Shown here piece after piece: positions 16,369 to 24,593 of a stretch of 64,000 nt of DNA. Under the pieces are notes generated by a model, which made no database searches, was not told where the DNA came from, and saw only the letters and a program-made list of their open reading frames with translations. Source of the stretch: Treponema sp. (GTDB lineage: Bacteria; Spirochaetota; Spirochaetia; Treponematales; Treponemataceae). A program made the translations under genes and the position numbers. Position 1 is the first letter of the stretch. Every line of letters starts with the position of its first letter. The stretch lies in contig JAEDFX010000001.1 in assembly GCA_016297805.1 (NCBI GenBank), positions 11,851 to 75,850 on the forward strand, given 5' to 3'.

Positions 16369-17342
16369 TAGGTTGAATACTTTGAAACAAATTTTTTTAT
16401 AATATCTGATATAACTCTATAATTATCTTCAGATGCAGAAAAATCTATAATTTGACTGCCGGGAATATCACGTATATAGGTATATTGTTTTTTTGCATAT
16501 TTTGTACTGTGATGTTTGATTGCTTCCCGAATCTCATCAAGATTCTCAGATTCAAACCATTCACTGTAGCCGATTGCCTTTAAGCCTGGAGTTTCTCTGT
16601 TATAGCCTTTTGATATAAGCGTTCTTACTTCCTCTTCCAAACCATCATCAAACATTATATCAACCCGCTGACGGATTCTTTCATAAAGCACTTCTCTTTC
16701 TGGTTGAAGAACAATAAAAAGAAAATCATATTTTTCACGGAATTTCTGTTCTATCTGATAGCTGGTTCTTGTGTTTCCAGAAATATAAAAAACCTCAAGA
16801 GCACGGCAGATTCTGTATGAATCATTAACATGGATTTTTGCAGCACTTTCCGGATCAATTTTCTGCAGTTCCTGATAAAGAGCCAGATTTCCTTCTTTTT
16901 CGATACGATTCTTAAGTTCATTACGGATTTTCTCATCAGAAACTGGAGTTGGAGGAACACCATATAAAAAATTACGGATATAAAAACCAGTTCCTCCACA
17001 GACTACAGGAATTTTTCCACGGAAAAAAATATCCTTACATGCAGCATCGGCAGCATCAACAAAATCAGAAACATTAAACTGCTGGTCAGGATTTAATATG
17101 TCTATAAGATGGTGAGGAATTTCTTTGCAAAATTCTTTTGTTGGCTTTGCTGTACCAATGTCCATTTCACGGTAAACAGCCTGAGAATCAGCACTTACAA
17201 CCTCTGCATTTAAAATAAAATGACTGCCCTGAGGTGAAAAAAGTTCCCTTGTCAAGGCAGTCTTTCCAGAAGCTGTTGGTGCAAAAATCACGATTACCGG
17301 AATCTTTGCATTATCAACAATCAAATTAGTCTTTCTGATCAA
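16365..17342 (-). CDS. miaA: tRNA dimethylallyltransferase
   Basis: Adds the isopentenyl group to A37 of tRNAs reading UNN codons, using dimethylallyl diphosphate, a product of the Dxs pathway encoded just downstream. It contains the P-loop APTASGKTALT (about residues 26-36), then VSADSQAVYREMDIGTAKPT, PHHLIDIL, GGTGFYIRNFLYG, and the late KKQYTYIRDIPG. Length 325 is typical. Its start overlaps the end of rpoZ by 17 bp. Confidence 0.95.
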   Translation of the reverse strand: MIRKTNLIVDNAKIPVIVIFAPTASGKTALTRELFSPQGSHFILNAEVVSADSQAVYREMDIGTAKPTKEFCKEIPHHLIDILNPDQQFNVSDFVDAADAACKDIFFRGKIPVVCGGTGFYIRNFLYGVPPTPVSDEKIRNELKNRIEKEGNLALYQELQKIDPESAAKIHVNDSYRICRALEVFYISGNTRTSYQIEQKFREKYDFLFIVLQPEREVLYERIRQRVDIMFDDGLEEEVRTLISKGYNRETPGLKAIGYSEWFESENLDEIREAIKHHSTKYAKKQYTYIRDIPGSQIIDFSASEDNYRVISDIIKKFVSKYSTY

Positions 17343-17523
17343 TTCTCATGCTTACTTTGTTTGTGAAGAGCTGTTTTGCAGCAACACATACAACCTTATC
17401 ATGATTAGCTTCAATTTCTGGGTCATTAACCTTAGCCATCTGATAAGCACGAAGACTTGCAGCTACGGTTACTTCGTAAATATTTCCTTTATATGATACT
17501 AACTGTTCCAATGGGAAAACCAT
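17326..17523 (-). CDS. rpoZ: RNA polymerase omega subunit
   Basis: Small assembly subunit of RNA polymerase. The start at MVFPLEQLVSYKGNIYEVTV (65 residues) is chosen because a G-rich GGGGGT site lies about 6 bases upstream; the alternative five codons earlier would overlap that site. The sequence fits the divergent spirochete omega: YKGNIYEVTVAASLRAYQMA, then KVVCVAAKQLFTNKVSMRI. Omega is often linked to gmk or to tRNA/coA genes; here it is coupled to miaA by overlap. Confidence 0.85.
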   Translation of the reverse strand: MVFPLEQLVSYKGNIYEVTVAASLRAYQMAKVNDPEIEANHDKVVCVAAKQLFTNKVSMRIDQKD

Positions 17524-17601
17524 TCTATACCCCCACAATGTAATACTTCATTTTAACGAGATATGTAAATAGTGTCAATGAATCTTAAAAACATGATAAT
17601 A

Positions 17602-17652
17602 TAGTCACGGATGACACGGATATTAATTTTACATTCATATAATCCGTGACTA
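17602..17652. repeat. inverted repeat, 'ATCCGTG' intergenic family, copy B
   Basis: Perfect 11-bp arms TAGTCACGGAT (17602-17612) and ATCCGTGACTA (17642-17652), with GACACGGAT as a second near-copy inside the left side. It shares the CACGGAT core with the copy at 5511-5575. It lies between rpoZ and the 3' end of the serine hydrolase gene, so it could also act as a hairpin in that transcript. Confidence 0.75.
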
Positions 17653-17663
17653 AAGAACTAAAA

Positions 17664-18872
17664 TCACAAACTACTATATATCATATTTTTTATCCGTCGA
17701 GTTGGTCCTGAAGTACCTGTGTCGGTTCTTTGCATGGTCATTACAATTGTAAGATTATTTTTGATATCTACAGAAACATAAGGTCCAAGCCAGCCATCCC
17801 ATCCGAATTCTTCATAATCAGTAATTACATTTGCCTTACCAGGTTCAAATGCAACCCGAAGCAGATTGCAGTAAGTGTAGCCAGAAAGATGCGGCATTTT
17901 CTGATTGAATTTCTGCTGCAAATCATCGTGAAGTCGTGCATGACGTAAGAAATCTACAGTTCCCTTTTTAAGAATACGCTTTCCATCCAGTTCTCCACCA
18001 TTTGTAAGCATAAGGGCAAATTTCATATAATCTTCTACAGTGGAACAAAGTCCTGCTCCACCACTTTCAAAGGCTGGTGCATGATCCATTTTGTCCTGAA
18101 TACCTAAATTACAATTAGTAAATGGTTCCAGCTTCTGACCATCATCAGTTTTTACACATTTATAAACTTTTGCAAGACGATTCTGCTTTTCTGCAGGAAC
18201 GTAAAAATCAGTATCTTTCATTCCAAGAGGTTCAAAAATTCTTTTTTTCATGAACTCACTTAATTTCATACCACTGACTTTTTCAATTACTGCTCCAAGA
18301 ATATCTGCCGAAAGTCCATAATTATAATCAGTTCCAGGCTCAAAACTTACTGGAATCTTAGCAAGTCTTTCTGCCACATCCTGAGTAGTGATTTTATTTG
18401 GACCTGCCACATCAGCATTCAATTCCTGAATTAAATCTGAAGTAAGCTGTTCACCTAATGGACAATCCTCCGACCAGGCACCATAGGTATAACCACTGGT
18501 CATATTCAGTAAATCCTGAACAAGAATATTTTTAAAAGCCTTTTGGGGAGTTCCATTTCTACCCTTATCATAACAAATCTGAAGATTCCAGAAAGCAGGT
18601 ATATAATTTGCAACTTCCTCAGCCAAATCCAATTTACCTTCTTCTACAAGAATCATTGCAGCAACACTTGTTACAGGCTTTGACATAGAATACATTCTGC
18701 AGATTGTGTCACGATTAAATGGTTTACCAGTAGAAACATCTGCCAGCCCAGACTGCCAGTAACCTACTTCCTTTCCATCTTTATAAACAAGAAGATTTGT
18801 ACCAGCAAAATAATTTGATTTTACAGCATTATCCAGCACATGCTGAATTTCTTTTAAATTCATAATATCCAT
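17664..18872 (-). CDS. serine hydrolase, beta-lactamase/family VIII esterase fold
   Basis: Cytoplasmic-looking (no signal peptide) member of the class C beta-lactamase-like family, 402 residues. The nucleophile motif is SMSKPVTS (SxxK) near residue 65, and the YxN-type position reads DYNYGLSADILG. A tyrosine at that place without a clear KTG box suits family VIII carboxylesterases better than a true beta-lactamase. Late motifs are ESGGAGLCSTVEDYMKFA and EFGWDGWLG. It stands alone between palindromic repeats and the divergent diguanylate cyclase gene. A start three codons later (ATG, MNLKEIQHV) is equally possible. Substrate unknown. Confidence 0.85.
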   Translation of the reverse strand: MDIMNLKEIQHVLDNAVKSNYFAGTNLLVYKDGKEVGYWQSGLADVSTGKPFNRDTICRMYSMSKPVTSVAAMILVEEGKLDLAEEVANYIPAFWNLQICYDKGRNGTPQKAFKNILVQDLLNMTSGYTYGAWSEDCPLGEQLTSDLIQELNADVAGPNKITTQDVAERLAKIPVSFEPGTDYNYGLSADILGAVIEKVSGMKLSEFMKKRIFEPLGMKDTDFYVPAEKQNRLAKVYKCVKTDDGQKLEPFTNCNLGIQDKMDHAPAFESGGAGLCSTVEDYMKFALMLTNGGELDGKRILKKGTVDFLRHARLHDDLQQKFNQKMPHLSGYTYCNLLRVAFEPGKANVITDYEEFGWDGWLGPYVSVDIKNNLTIVMTMQRTDTGTSGPTRRIKNMIYSSL

Positions 18873-19023
18873 AGCTTTATTTTATGACGTTTTATACATA
18901 AAGAAAACAATTTTTAATAATTCTAAACGTTTTTTTATTTTGGATATAATCTCTCTGTATAATTTCCCTTAAGTTAAAAATTTCATTTTATTTTATTTTG
19001 GATTTAGTATAGAATGGAAAGTT

Positions 19024-20859
19024 ATGAAGAAAACAAAGCTTGTTCTGATTAATTTGCTTATTGTTGGAATTCTTATTCCTGTTTTATATACTTTAATTGC
19101 AATTGGCTCTTTCACAAAATCCCCTAAAGTTGAGATTCAAAACAATGTAAATGCTGATGCCCCATTATTAAGAGTAGCAGCAGATTTTGACTTTTCCCCA
19201 TATTCTTTTTACGATGAAAACAATCAAGTTTCCGGTTTGAACGTTGAACTGATGAATGAAATTGCAAATCGTCTTGGAATGAAACTTGAAATTGTATTTA
19301 CAGACTGGATTTCCTGTAAAAAACTGTTACAAGCAAAAGAAACAGACCTTATTCTTGGACTCGAAATATTTTCTAATCTTCAGGGAGTTTTAAAAACTAT
19401 TGCAGTTTCAAAAGATCAGCTTCTTGTTTTTGGAAAAAATGCAATTAACGATATATCTGGTCTTAAAGATAAAAAAGTTGGACTTATTACTAATTCCGTA
19501 TTAGAAAAAAATTATGATTTAAACTGTGAATATGTACCATATTATACAAATACAGATGTTCTTGATGCCATTGAACATGGGGACATAGATTATGGTATCT
19601 GTCACGGTTCAGTTGCCAAGAAAATTCTTGAAAAAACAAATTATAAGATTATTCCAAGTATTTCCCTTATGAATAGCTATCCTGCCATTGGTGTAAGAGA
19701 TGATCTTCCAGAATTACGAGATAAAATCAATAATATTCTGATTCAACTTGGTGACGAAGGATTTTTTACTAAGCTTGACAATAAATGGCTTATTAAGTTT
19801 ACAAACAAAGTAACCGTTCAGGATGTTCTTAATTCCGATGCAAAACTTTACTTCATATATTTCATTCTTTTTCTTTTTTCCATATTCTTAACAGTTTTCT
19901 TTTTGCAGAATGATTACAGAAAAGAAATATTAATGAAAAAATCCCTGGAATATCAGGCATCTCTAAAAAAACAGAACGATATGCTTACTTCAATTGCAAA
20001 TGTTTACTTTACAGTTCACGCAATTAATCTGGTAGAAAATTCTGTCAAAGAAATTCAATCTTCTACTCAAGCAAGACTTTATGTTAATAAAACCTATGAT
20101 GCAATTACACAAATGAAAAGTGTAATACAAAATACAGTTATTCCTGAAGATATTGAAATGGCATTGACTTTTACTGATTTGACTACATTACCACAACGAA
20201 TGGAAAATAAAGACAGTATTCTTGCTGAATTCCGAGGAACAGAAATAGGCTGGTTCTGTGCACAATTTATTGTTATGAACAGAGATGATTCTGGAAAAGT
20301 TACAGATGTTATATTTACAACTCAATCAATAGATGAAATGAAAAAAGAAAAAGAGTATCTGCTCAAGTTATCCAGATATGATGAATTAACCCGCTTGCTG
20401 AACAGACATGCTTATGAGTCAAAAATTAAAGAACTTATAGAAAATGACATTAATAAAGTCTCTGTTGTAGTTCTGGATGTAAATAGTCTTAAAGCTACAA
20501 ATGATAAAATTGGACACCATGCGGGGGATGAACTTATCCGTGGTGCTGCAGATACTATTCGTGAATGCTTCAACAACATTGGCTCTTGTTACAGAGTTGG
20601 TGGAGATGAATTTTTAGTAATTATTGAAGGAGATGATATTAATCTGGAATCCATATTAGAAAATTTCAGAACTCTTATTGATAAATGGAAAGGAAATCTT
20701 GTTGATAAGCTGTCTCTTTCAATTGGTTTTGCCACATTCAATGAAATTGAAAATTTTACTTTAACTAAATTTAGTGAATTAACAAAGCTTGCAGACAAAC
20801 GTATGTATGAAGACAAAGCTCTCTATTACAATCGTTTAGGCATAGAACGAAGAAGGTAA
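19024..20859 (+). CDS. diguanylate cyclase with periplasmic solute-binding (SBP_bac_3) sensor
   Basis: Membrane receptor that should make c-di-GMP in response to a small extracellular ligand. Order: membrane helix (7-29); a periplasmic amino-acid-binding-type domain (about 48-262; RVAADFDFSPYSFYD, GLNVELMNEIANRLGM); a second helix (about 278-299); a PAS-like region (about 315-440); and a GGDEF domain opening YDELTRLLNRHAYESK with intact RVGGDEF (GG at about 526). The RxxD inhibitory site expected five residues before GGDEF is absent (NNIG), so product feedback is probably missing. A PilZ protein, a likely c-di-GMP reader, ends the flagellar locus at 62841. The gene starts close to a -10-like TATAGA. 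Confidence 0.9.
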   Translation: MKKTKLVLINLLIVGILIPVLYTLIAIGSFTKSPKVEIQNNVNADAPLLRVAADFDFSPYSFYDENNQVSGLNVELMNEIANRLGMKLEIVFTDWISCKKLLQAKETDLILGLEIFSNLQGVLKTIAVSKDQLLVFGKNAINDISGLKDKKVGLITNSVLEKNYDLNCEYVPYYTNTDVLDAIEHGDIDYGICHGSVAKKILEKTNYKIIPSISLMNSYPAIGVRDDLPELRDKINNILIQLGDEGFFTKLDNKWLIKFTNKVTVQDVLNSDAKLYFIYFILFLFSIFLTVFFLQNDYRKEILMKKSLEYQASLKKQNDMLTSIANVYFTVHAINLVENSVKEIQSSTQARLYVNKTYDAITQMKSVIQNTVIPEDIEMALTFTDLTTLPQRMENKDSILAEFRGTEIGWFCAQFIVMNRDDSGKVTDVIFTTQSIDEMKKEKEYLLKLSRYDELTRLLNRHAYESKIKELIENDINKVSVVVLDVNSLKATNDKIGHHAGDELIRGAADTIRECFNNIGSCYRVGGDEFLVIIEGDDINLESILENFRTLIDKWKGNLVDKLSLSIGFATFNEIENFTLTKFSELTKLADKRMYEDKALYYNRLGIERRR

Positions 20860-21012
20860 ATTTTTCATTCGGTTAAGTAAATAATATTAATTTTCTCTAT
20901 TTTTTTCATAAGAAATAATTTAAACTTTTTACGGAAAATTTTGTATTCAAGAATTGAAGTAATGTACATATAATTGAAAAAAATATACAATCAAGTTAAA
21001 GGATTTACTAAA

Positions 21013-22629
21013 ATGGATAATAAAGAACTTATTTCCAGCGGAAACGCTGTATTAGGAATTGAATTCGGTTCAACACGAATTAAGGCTGTGTTGATTAATG
21101 AAAAATATGAACCAATTGCCGGAGGTTCTTACACTTGGGAAAACTCTCTTGATAACGGTATCTGGACTTACCCACTTTCACAGATTCATGAAGGTCTTCA
21201 GACTTGTTATGCAGGTTTGAAAAAAGACGTTCAGGAAAAATATGGTGTAAAACTTACAAAATTCCGTGCTGGTGGTATTTCTGCCATGATGCACGGTTAC
21301 CTTGCTTTTGATAAGGATGATAATTTACTTGTTCCATTCAGAACATGGCGCAATACAATTACTGGGGAAGCTTCATCTAAGCTTTCTGCAATGTTCAACT
21401 ATCCTGTTCCAGAACGCTGGAGTGCATCACACTTCTATCAAGCAATTTTAAATAAAGAAGAACATGTTTCTAAGATTCAGAACGTTTACACATTGGCAGG
21501 ATATATTCACTACATGCTTACAGGTGAAAAAGTTCTTGGTGTTGGTGATGCTTCTGGTATGTTCCCAGTTAAACTTTCTTCAGACGGAAAATCAGCTGAT
21601 TATAATCCAGACTTTGCTGCTAAATTCGAAGCTTTGCCAGAAGTTAAAGCATTTGGATTTAAGCTTGCTTCTGTATTCCCTAAGGTATTGATGGCTGGTG
21701 AAGCTGCTGGTACTTTGACAGCTGCCGGTGCAAAATTCCTTGACCCAACCGGAGAACTTGAAGCTGGGATTCCATTCTGTCCTCCAGAAGGAGATGCAGG
21801 AACCGGTATGGCAGCAACAAATGCTGTTGCAGTAAAAACTGGTAACATTTCTGCAGGAACTTCTGTATTCTCAATGGTTGTTCTGGAAAAAGATCTTGCC
21901 AAAGTTTACCCTGGAATTATTGACGTTGTAACAACTCCAGACGGACGTCCTGTTGCCATGGTTCACTGTAATAACTGTACAGGCGAACACAACTACTGGG
22001 TAAATCTTTTCAAAGAAGTTGTAGATACACTTATTCCTGATAATAAAGTTTCAGTTGGTAAATATTACGATGAACTTATTATGAAATCTCTGGAAGCAGA
22101 TAAAGACTGTGGTGGATTGCTTGCTTACAATTACCTGTCTGGTGAAACTGTAACTGGCTTTAATTCAGGCCGTCCATTGTTTGCCCGTGCTGAAAATGCA
22201 AACTTCAACATTGCAAACTTTATGCGCGTTCAGATGTTCACTTCTCTTGGTGCTTTGCGTGCCGGAATGAACATTCTTTATGATGAAGGAGTTCCTGTAG
22301 AATCTATGTACGGAGCCGGCGGATACTTCAAGACTGAAGCAGGACTTAAATACATGGCTGCTGCAATGAAATGTACTGTAAGTGCTATGGAAACTGCCGG
22401 CGAAGGTGGTCCATGGGGTATGGCTATACTCGCAGCTTACGCTGCTAAAAATGCGGAATGCGGAATTAAGAATGCAGAATTGGCTGAATTCTTAAATAAA
22501 GAAGTATTCGGTTCATGCAAAACAGTTTCTGCAAAACCAGAAAAAGACATTTGCGAATCCTTCGAAATCTTCTTTGAAAGATATATGAAAGGTTTGGCTA
22601 TTGAAAAAGCTGCTGTGGAAAACTTGTAA
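21013..22629 (+). CDS. FGGY-family carbohydrate kinase (ribulokinase/xylulokinase-like)
   Basis: Sugar kinase of 538 residues with actin-like ATPase fold. N-terminal phosphate motif GIEFGSTRIKAVLINE, middle segment GISAMMHGYLAFD, and C-terminal adenosine-site segment GGYFKTEAGLKYMAAAM are visible. The start at MDNKELISSG is chosen since AAAGGA lies nine bases upstream; a TTG 39 bases earlier has no such site and follows directly on a TATAAT box at 20969-20974. The next gene is araD, so L-ribulose (or a related ketopentose) is the likely substrate, but the sequence is not a textbook AraB. The protein could feed xylulose-5-phosphate into the pentose pathway. Confidence 0.85.
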   Translation: MDNKELISSGNAVLGIEFGSTRIKAVLINEKYEPIAGGSYTWENSLDNGIWTYPLSQIHEGLQTCYAGLKKDVQEKYGVKLTKFRAGGISAMMHGYLAFDKDDNLLVPFRTWRNTITGEASSKLSAMFNYPVPERWSASHFYQAILNKEEHVSKIQNVYTLAGYIHYMLTGEKVLGVGDASGMFPVKLSSDGKSADYNPDFAAKFEALPEVKAFGFKLASVFPKVLMAGEAAGTLTAAGAKFLDPTGELEAGIPFCPPEGDAGTGMAATNAVAVKTGNISAGTSVFSMVVLEKDLAKVYPGIIDVVTTPDGRPVAMVHCNNCTGEHNYWVNLFKEVVDTLIPDNKVSVGKYYDELIMKSLEADKDCGGLLAYNYLSGETVTGFNSGRPLFARAENANFNIANFMRVQMFTSLGALRAGMNILYDEGVPVESMYGAGGYFKTEAGLKYMAAAMKCTVSAMETAGEGGPWGMAILAAYAAKNAECGIKNAELAEFLNKEVFGSCKTVSAKPEKDICESFEIFFERYMKGLAIEKAAVENL

Positions 22630-22635
22630 TTTTTC

Positions 22636-22716
22636 AGCCACAGATAGGACGCAGATTAGACACAGATAAAATATTGAAGAATAAATCTGTGACCTATCAG
22701 TGTCCCATCTGTGGCT
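22636..22716. repeat. long imperfect inverted repeat between kinase and araD, copy C
   Basis: The termini AGCCACAGAT (22636-22645) and ATCTGTGGCT (22707-22716) are perfect complements, and inner CAGAT/ATCTGTG steps continue the palindrome. In the transcript it would fold into one long hairpin ending 23 bases before the araD start. The design (short CACAGAT words in mirrored order) parallels the CACGGAT palindromes elsewhere, but the core word differs. Confidence 0.75.
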
Positions 22717-22739
22717 AATATTTTTATGGAGATATAAAT

Positions 22740-23456
22740 ATGACATACGAATCATTAAGAAATGAAGCTTATGAAGCTAATATGAAAATTCCAGAAAATC
22801 ACCTTGCTCTTTATACTTGGGGAAATGTTTCTGCTTTTGATAAAGATAAAGGAGTTTTCGCAATTAAACCAAGTGGAGTTCCTTATCCAGATTTGACTCC
22901 AGAATCTATGGTTATTATTGATGTTGAAGGAAATAAAGTTGACGGTTCTATGAATCCTTCTTCTGATACTCCAACTCATGCAATTTTGTACAAAAAATTT
23001 GGTCTGGAACAGGGGGCAGAAATTGGTGGTATTATTCATACTCACTCAACTTATGCTGTAAGCTGGGCACAGGCAGTACGTTCAGTTCCATTGTTTGGAA
23101 CAACACATGCTGACCACATTCAGAAGGCAGTTCCATGTACACCTTACCTTTCAAAAGAAGCAGTAGAATCAGACTACGAAAAAGAAACAGGCCTTTTGAT
23201 TGTAAAACACTTTGCAGATTTAGGACTTAATCCAAGCGAAGTAAATATGGTATTGTGCGGTGGTCACGGACCATTTGCCTGGGGAAAGAACGCAGACAAA
23301 GCCGTTTACAACGGAACAGTTTTGGAAGAAATCTGTAAAATGGCATTAAATACATTGGCATTGAATCCAGAACAGGCCCCACTCCCAGAATGGATTGTAA
23401 ATAAGCATTACATGAGAAAACACGGCCCTAATGCTTACTACGGTCAAGGCAAATAA
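22740..23456 (+). CDS. araD: L-ribulose-5-phosphate 4-epimerase
   Basis: Converts L-ribulose-5-phosphate to D-xylulose-5-phosphate in L-arabinose or ascorbate-type catabolism. Class II aldolase fold of 238 residues; zinc histidines in IHTHSTYAVSWAQA (HTH near 99-101) and CGGHGPFAWG (near 175), plus the phosphate-binding NPSSDTPTHA and the TTHADH segment. A GGAG site precedes the ATG. It follows the FGGY kinase after a 110-bp gap holding a large hairpin, which may tune the ratio of the two proteins. Five tandem hairpin repeats follow the stop. Confidence 0.93.
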   Translation: MTYESLRNEAYEANMKIPENHLALYTWGNVSAFDKDKGVFAIKPSGVPYPDLTPESMVIIDVEGNKVDGSMNPSSDTPTHAILYKKFGLEQGAEIGGIIHTHSTYAVSWAQAVRSVPLFGTTHADHIQKAVPCTPYLSKEAVESDYEKETGLLIVKHFADLGLNPSEVNMVLCGGHGPFAWGKNADKAVYNGTVLEEICKMALNTLALNPEQAPLPEWIVNKHYMRKHGPNAYYGQGK

Positions 23457-23483
23457 CGGAGAAACGTTAAAAAATAAACGCGA

Positions 23484-23676
23484 ATACACTGGTGTCAGTC
23501 ATCAGTGTATCACTTTTTTTAAATACACTGGTGTCAGTCATCGGTGTATCACTTTTTAAATACACTGATGTCAGTCATTGGCGTACCACTTTTTTTAAAT
23601 ACACTGGTGTCAGTCATTGGTGTACCAATTTTTTTAAATACACTGGTGTCAGTCATTGGCGTACCACCCTTTTTGT
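23484..23676. repeat. five tandem 37-39 bp repeats, each an imperfect hairpin
   Basis: Units begin with ATACACTG at 23484, 23523, 23560, 23599 and 23638. Each has the form ATACACTGrTG-TCAGT-CATyrGyGTAyCA followed by CA(C)-T-rich sequence and A's. In units 1 and 2 the arms ATACACTGGTG and CATCAGTGTAT (or CATCGGTGTAT) pair with G-U tolerance; in units 3-5 the right arm has drifted to GGCGTACC or GGTGTACC. They fill most of the 350-bp gap between araD and recO. No direct-repeat/spacer alternation exists, so this is not a CRISPR array. Confidence 0.9.
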
Positions 23677-23807
23677 TTTACTGACGTGATTGTTGCATTC
23701 CACAATATATTCATCCGTTTAATCCGTGCTTTTTTTATCTATATTTTTTATAAATTTTTTCAAATTCATTTCCTAAAATCGTCACATTTGGTCTATATTA
23801 TATATGT

Positions 23808-24593
23808 ATGAATCGTTCCAGTTGTACACAAGCTTTGGTGCTTAATTTAAAACCGCTTGGAGAAAACAACAGCTCTGTCACTCTTCTCACTCCAGAACAT
23901 GGCATTTTGTATGCTACTTTATACGGTGGTCCAAAATCAAAAATGCGTTCACTGGTTGCTCAATGGAACAGCGGGAATATCTGGCTTTATGCTAATCAGG
24001 AAAAGAATCAGATAAAAATCAGTGACTTTGAAGTAAAAAATTATCATACAAGTTTTGGGCAGAATCTTTTTAAGATGTATGCTGCTTCTCTGGCCGCTGA
24101 AATTGCAATAAAAACCCGATGCGCTGGCAGTAACGAACAATGTTTCAAGCTGGTGAACGGCTTTTTAGACGGTATGGACCTTTGCGATGAAGATCAATCT
24201 CGTCTTGGGCTTCTCCGCTTTTTATGGCGTTACCTGGAGCTTTTAGGCATACAGCCTGAATCTCATGCCTGTTCGGGCTGTGGCAAATCTTTTTTAGAAT
24301 CTGAGTTTGCCCCAAATGACATTTCATATTATAATAGTATTGATAATAGTTTTATCTGTTCTGAATGTTCTGAAGGATTTTCTCATCCAGAAGGTTCTTC
24401 TTTATTGATGAATTTGCAAACCTCTGCAGTTCAATATTTAACAGCCGTATCTGTTCTTAAACCTTCAGAAGTCCGCAAGCTTCAGGTCAACAAAGACGGC
24501 TACAATCAGATGAAACAAATTATCTTCTTTTTAATTCAAAACGGTATTGATCAAAAACTAAACTCTATAGAAACTGGGATGGGAATTTTATGA
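23808..24593 (+). CDS. recO: DNA repair protein RecO
   Basis: Recombination mediator acting with RecR in RecF-type repair. The N-terminal OB fold reads TQALVLNLKPLGENNSSVTLLTPEHGILYA, followed by GGPKSKMRSLVAQW. A zinc site is formed by CSGCGKSF (near 150) and CSECSEGF. Length 261 is typical. A TATATT box ends eight bases before the ATG and no Shine-Dalgarno is present, so initiation is probably leaderless. It overlaps the nucleoside phosphorylase gene by 4 bp. Confidence 0.9.
   Translation: MNRSSCTQALVLNLKPLGENNSSVTLLTPEHGILYATLYGGPKSKMRSLVAQWNSGNIWLYANQEKNQIKISDFEVKNYHTSFGQNLFKMYAASLAAEIAIKTRCAGSNEQCFKLVNGFLDGMDLCDEDQSRLGLLRFLWRYLELLGIQPESHACSGCGKSFLESEFAPNDISYYNSIDNSFICSECSEGFSHPEGSSLLMNLQTSAVQYLTAVSVLKPSEVRKLQVNKDGYNQMKQIIFFLIQNGIDQKLNSIETGMGIL

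Noticed and set aside
17664..18872. True beta-lactamase (antibiotic resistance)
   Set aside because: No signal peptide, no clear KTG box and a YNY motif; fits the family VIII esterase group better.
21600..21902. 100-codon antisense frame inside the sugar kinase gene
   Set aside because: It is the mirror of a conserved kinase region and has no initiation signal.
23484..23676. CRISPR array
   Set aside because: Units are contiguous, self-complementary copies without unique spacers, and no cas gene is nearby.
23492..23689. 65-codon open frame across the tandem repeats
   Set aside because: Its repeating peptide simply mirrors the DNA repeat, it has no ribosome-binding site, and unit length (37-39) is not constant in codons.
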